Source: an uncultured Eubacteriales bacterium
GTDB lineage: Bacteria > Bacillota > Clostridia > Peptostreptococcales > Anaerovoracaceae
NCBI GenBank assembly: GCA_949285555.1
Contig: CASDYG010000001.1
Location: 155,261-219,260 of the forward strand
DNA: 64,000 nt
Reading direction: 5' to 3'
In this document: piece after piece, positions 62,786 to 64,000 of the stretch
Layout of the letters: every line of letters begins with the position of its first letter
Position numbering within the stretch: position 1 is the stretch's first letter
Program-made: the position numbers and the translations under genes
Notes under the pieces: generated by a model
Told to the model about the DNA's origin: nothing
Seen by the model: the letters and a program-made list of their open reading frames with translations, nothing else
Databases searched by the model: none

Positions 62786-63148
62786 ATGAATATACTTTTA
62801 GGCTACAAAAAATGTACTACCTGTAAAAATGTAGAAAAACTTTTACGTGATGCTGGCATAGAATATACTTATAGGGAGTTAGATAAGGATACTCCAACCA
62901 TCAATGAGTTAAAGGATTTACACATCAAAAGTGGAGTAGATATTGGAAAGCTCTTTAATACAAGTGGAATTAAATATCGTGAGCTTGGACTTGCCGCTAA
63001 GAGGGAGTCCATGACAGATGAAGAATGCTATGAGCTTTTATCAAGCGACGGCATGCTCATAAAACGACCTATTTTAGTTCTGGAAGATGGCAATATATAC
63101 ATTGGAAATAAAGTAAAAGCTTATCTGAACGAAAGGCTTGGTAAATAA
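62786..63148 (+). CDS. ArsC/Spx-family thioredoxin-fold protein
   Basis: 120 aa. Thioredoxin-fold start ILLGYKKCTTCKNVEKLL with a CxxC pair at residues 10-13, and C-terminal LIKRPILVLEDGNIYIGN, whose RPI matches the conserved RP(I/L) of ArsC/YffB-type proteins. Spx regulators have the same CxxC, so arsenate reductase, YffB-like and Spx-like roles cannot be separated here. AAAGGAG precedes the ATG. The gene is followed at once by maf. Confidence 0.85.
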   Translation: MNILLGYKKCTTCKNVEKLLRDAGIEYTYRELDKDTPTINELKDLHIKSGVDIGKLFNTSGIKYRELGLAAKRESMTDEECYELLSSDGMLIKRPILVLEDGNIYIGNKVKAYLNERLGK

Positions 63149-63149
63149 C

Positions 63150-63755
63150 TTGAAAATCATTCTTGCAAGCGGTTCTCCCAGAAGACATGAGCTATTAAAA
63201 AATATTTTTGATGAGTTTATTATCATAATTCCAGAAATAGAAGAAAGCTTAGATTCACATCTTACATTGGAAAAGGCAATAGAGCATATTTCATTGCAAA
63301 AGGCCCTTGCTACAGCCGAAAAAGCGAGGAGATGTATTCATAATGAGAAATTTCTAATAATTGCCGCAGATACAATGGTAGTTTTAGATGATACCCCTCT
63401 TGGAAAGCCTGCCTCTCCTGATGATGCTCAAAAAATGCTGCATGCCTTACAAGGACGCAGTCATGAAGTAATTACCGGATATTGCATCCTATCTTCAGAT
63501 GAAAGATGCTATGTTGGAAGCGAATCCAGCTTAGTGAGCTTTTCATCAATGTCTGACGAAGAAATAGCCGGATATATTAAAACAAAAGAGCCTATGGATA
63601 AGGCTGGTGCTTATGGCATACAGGGATATGGCTCACAATTTGTAAAATCAATCAGAGGTGATTTTTTTAATATCATGGGACTGCCTATAAATAAGCTAAG
63701 AGAAACTCTGATACAAAACTTTTACGATGATATAAAAGGTATGCTTATCATCTAA
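63150..63755 (+). CDS. maf: Maf-like nucleotide pyrophosphatase
   Basis: Hydrolyses non-canonical or modified nucleoside triphosphates (dTTP/UTP-type pyrophosphatase). The N-terminal signature LKIILASGSPRRHELL, AADTMVVLDD near 74, LGKPASPDDAQKML near 83 and DKAGAYGIQGYGS near 155 are all typical. Start at TTG 63150 gives the conserved MKIILASGSPRR N-terminus; an upstream TTG at 63138 overlaps the previous gene. 201 aa. Confidence 0.93.
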   Translation: MKIILASGSPRRHELLKNIFDEFIIIIPEIEESLDSHLTLEKAIEHISLQKALATAEKARRCIHNEKFLIIAADTMVVLDDTPLGKPASPDDAQKMLHALQGRSHEVITGYCILSSDERCYVGSESSLVSFSSMSDEEIAGYIKTKEPMDKAGAYGIQGYGSQFVKSIRGDFFNIMGLPINKLRETLIQNFYDDIKGMLII

Positions 63756-63779
63756 GCTTTTGATTTTGAAAATAAGGCT

Positions 63780-64000
63780 ACCGCAATCCCACTGGCTTAA
63801 GACGGTGGGTTAATGTAGCCAAAAGCTGAGAATTATTGTATGCTAATGATATCGGAACATGGAAACCTAAAAACAGACACAAATATTTATTACAATACCA
63901 CATTATTTTCGTCTGCAAATATAGGAAGAAATTACTGGTTTTGCAACAGGTATCAGATGATATAAAGCAGTTTTCATATGAGATATGTCAAAAGCACAAA
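63780..64000 (+). mobile_element. tnpA: IS200/IS605-family element, left end and start of TnpA (cut by window edge)
   Basis: A hairpin with CCCAC/GTGGG arms (63787-63810), of the kind found at IS200/IS605 left ends, precedes a reading frame starting at TTG 63836 and open to the window end. It encodes WKPKNRHKYLLQYHIIFVCK (residues 9-28) then YRKKLLVLQQ. The stretch YLLQYHIIFVCKYRKK is characteristic of Y1 (HUH) transposases of this family. The catalytic HUH and Tyr lie beyond the window. Whether the element is intact, and whether it carries tnpB, cannot be told. Confidence 0.85.

Overview
The window reads as chromosomal DNA of an AT-rich (low-GC) Gram-positive anaerobe of the class Clostridia. 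Evidence: a PolC-type replicative polymerase, anaerobic ribonucleotide reductase (NrdD/NrdG), the oxygen-sensitive Re-citrate synthase route to 2-oxoglutarate, a sortase-type surface protein, the DXP isoprenoid pathway and the usual clostridial tig-clpP-clpX-lon order. Family XIII/Peptostreptococcales relatives seem plausible, but no rRNA is present and I cannot name the genus.

Layout. 0-6.8 kb (minus): one operon Re-citrate synthase, GntR regulator, aconitase, NAD-type isocitrate dehydrogenase, FGGY sugar kinase, that is, acetyl-CoA + oxaloacetate to 2-oxoglutarate for glutamate supply. 6.8-14.8 kb (minus): EPSP synthase, chorismate synthase and a four-domain fusion (chorismate mutase, shikimate dehydrogenase, shikimate kinase, type II dehydroquinase), followed by RmuC, a phosphoesterase and pyrimidine-nucleoside phosphorylase. 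15-26 kb: an unknown membrane protein, a DUF1836 protein, an acyl-CoA synthetase, a P-type ATPase behind a yybP-ykoY manganese riboswitch, nrdD-nrdG behind an NrdR-like box pair, and a lipoprotein that looks like a dead PepD peptidase. 26-28.4 kb: a polar amino acid ABC importer. 28.5-38.5 kb: pyrH-frr-uppS-cdsA-dxr-rseP-ispG-polC. 38.5-43.5 kb: a compact Tad-like pilus/secretion locus containing several very small single-helix proteins. 43.6-46.2 kb: a large beta-helix surface protein with a proline-rich stalk. 46.2-58.2 kb (minus): an apparent eleven-gene proteostasis/housekeeping operon, tig to an EamA transporter. 58-64 kb: a CYTH protein, deoC, tRNA-Leu(CAG), a CPBP protease, an ArsC/Spx-like protein, maf, and the start of an IS200/IS605 element cut by the window edge.

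Most surprising points: NrdD ends exactly where the glycyl-radical loop should begin; PolC has no proofreading exonuclease insert but keeps all its PHP metal ligands; the Tad locus has four tiny proteins with the same N-terminal pattern and a MinD/CpaE-like protein lacking the Walker A lysine; the lipoprotein at 24.5 kb has the PepD fold signature without its metal ligands; and the dehydroquinase domain of the aro fusion lacks its lid residues. All family assignments come from reading motifs by eye; no database search was run.
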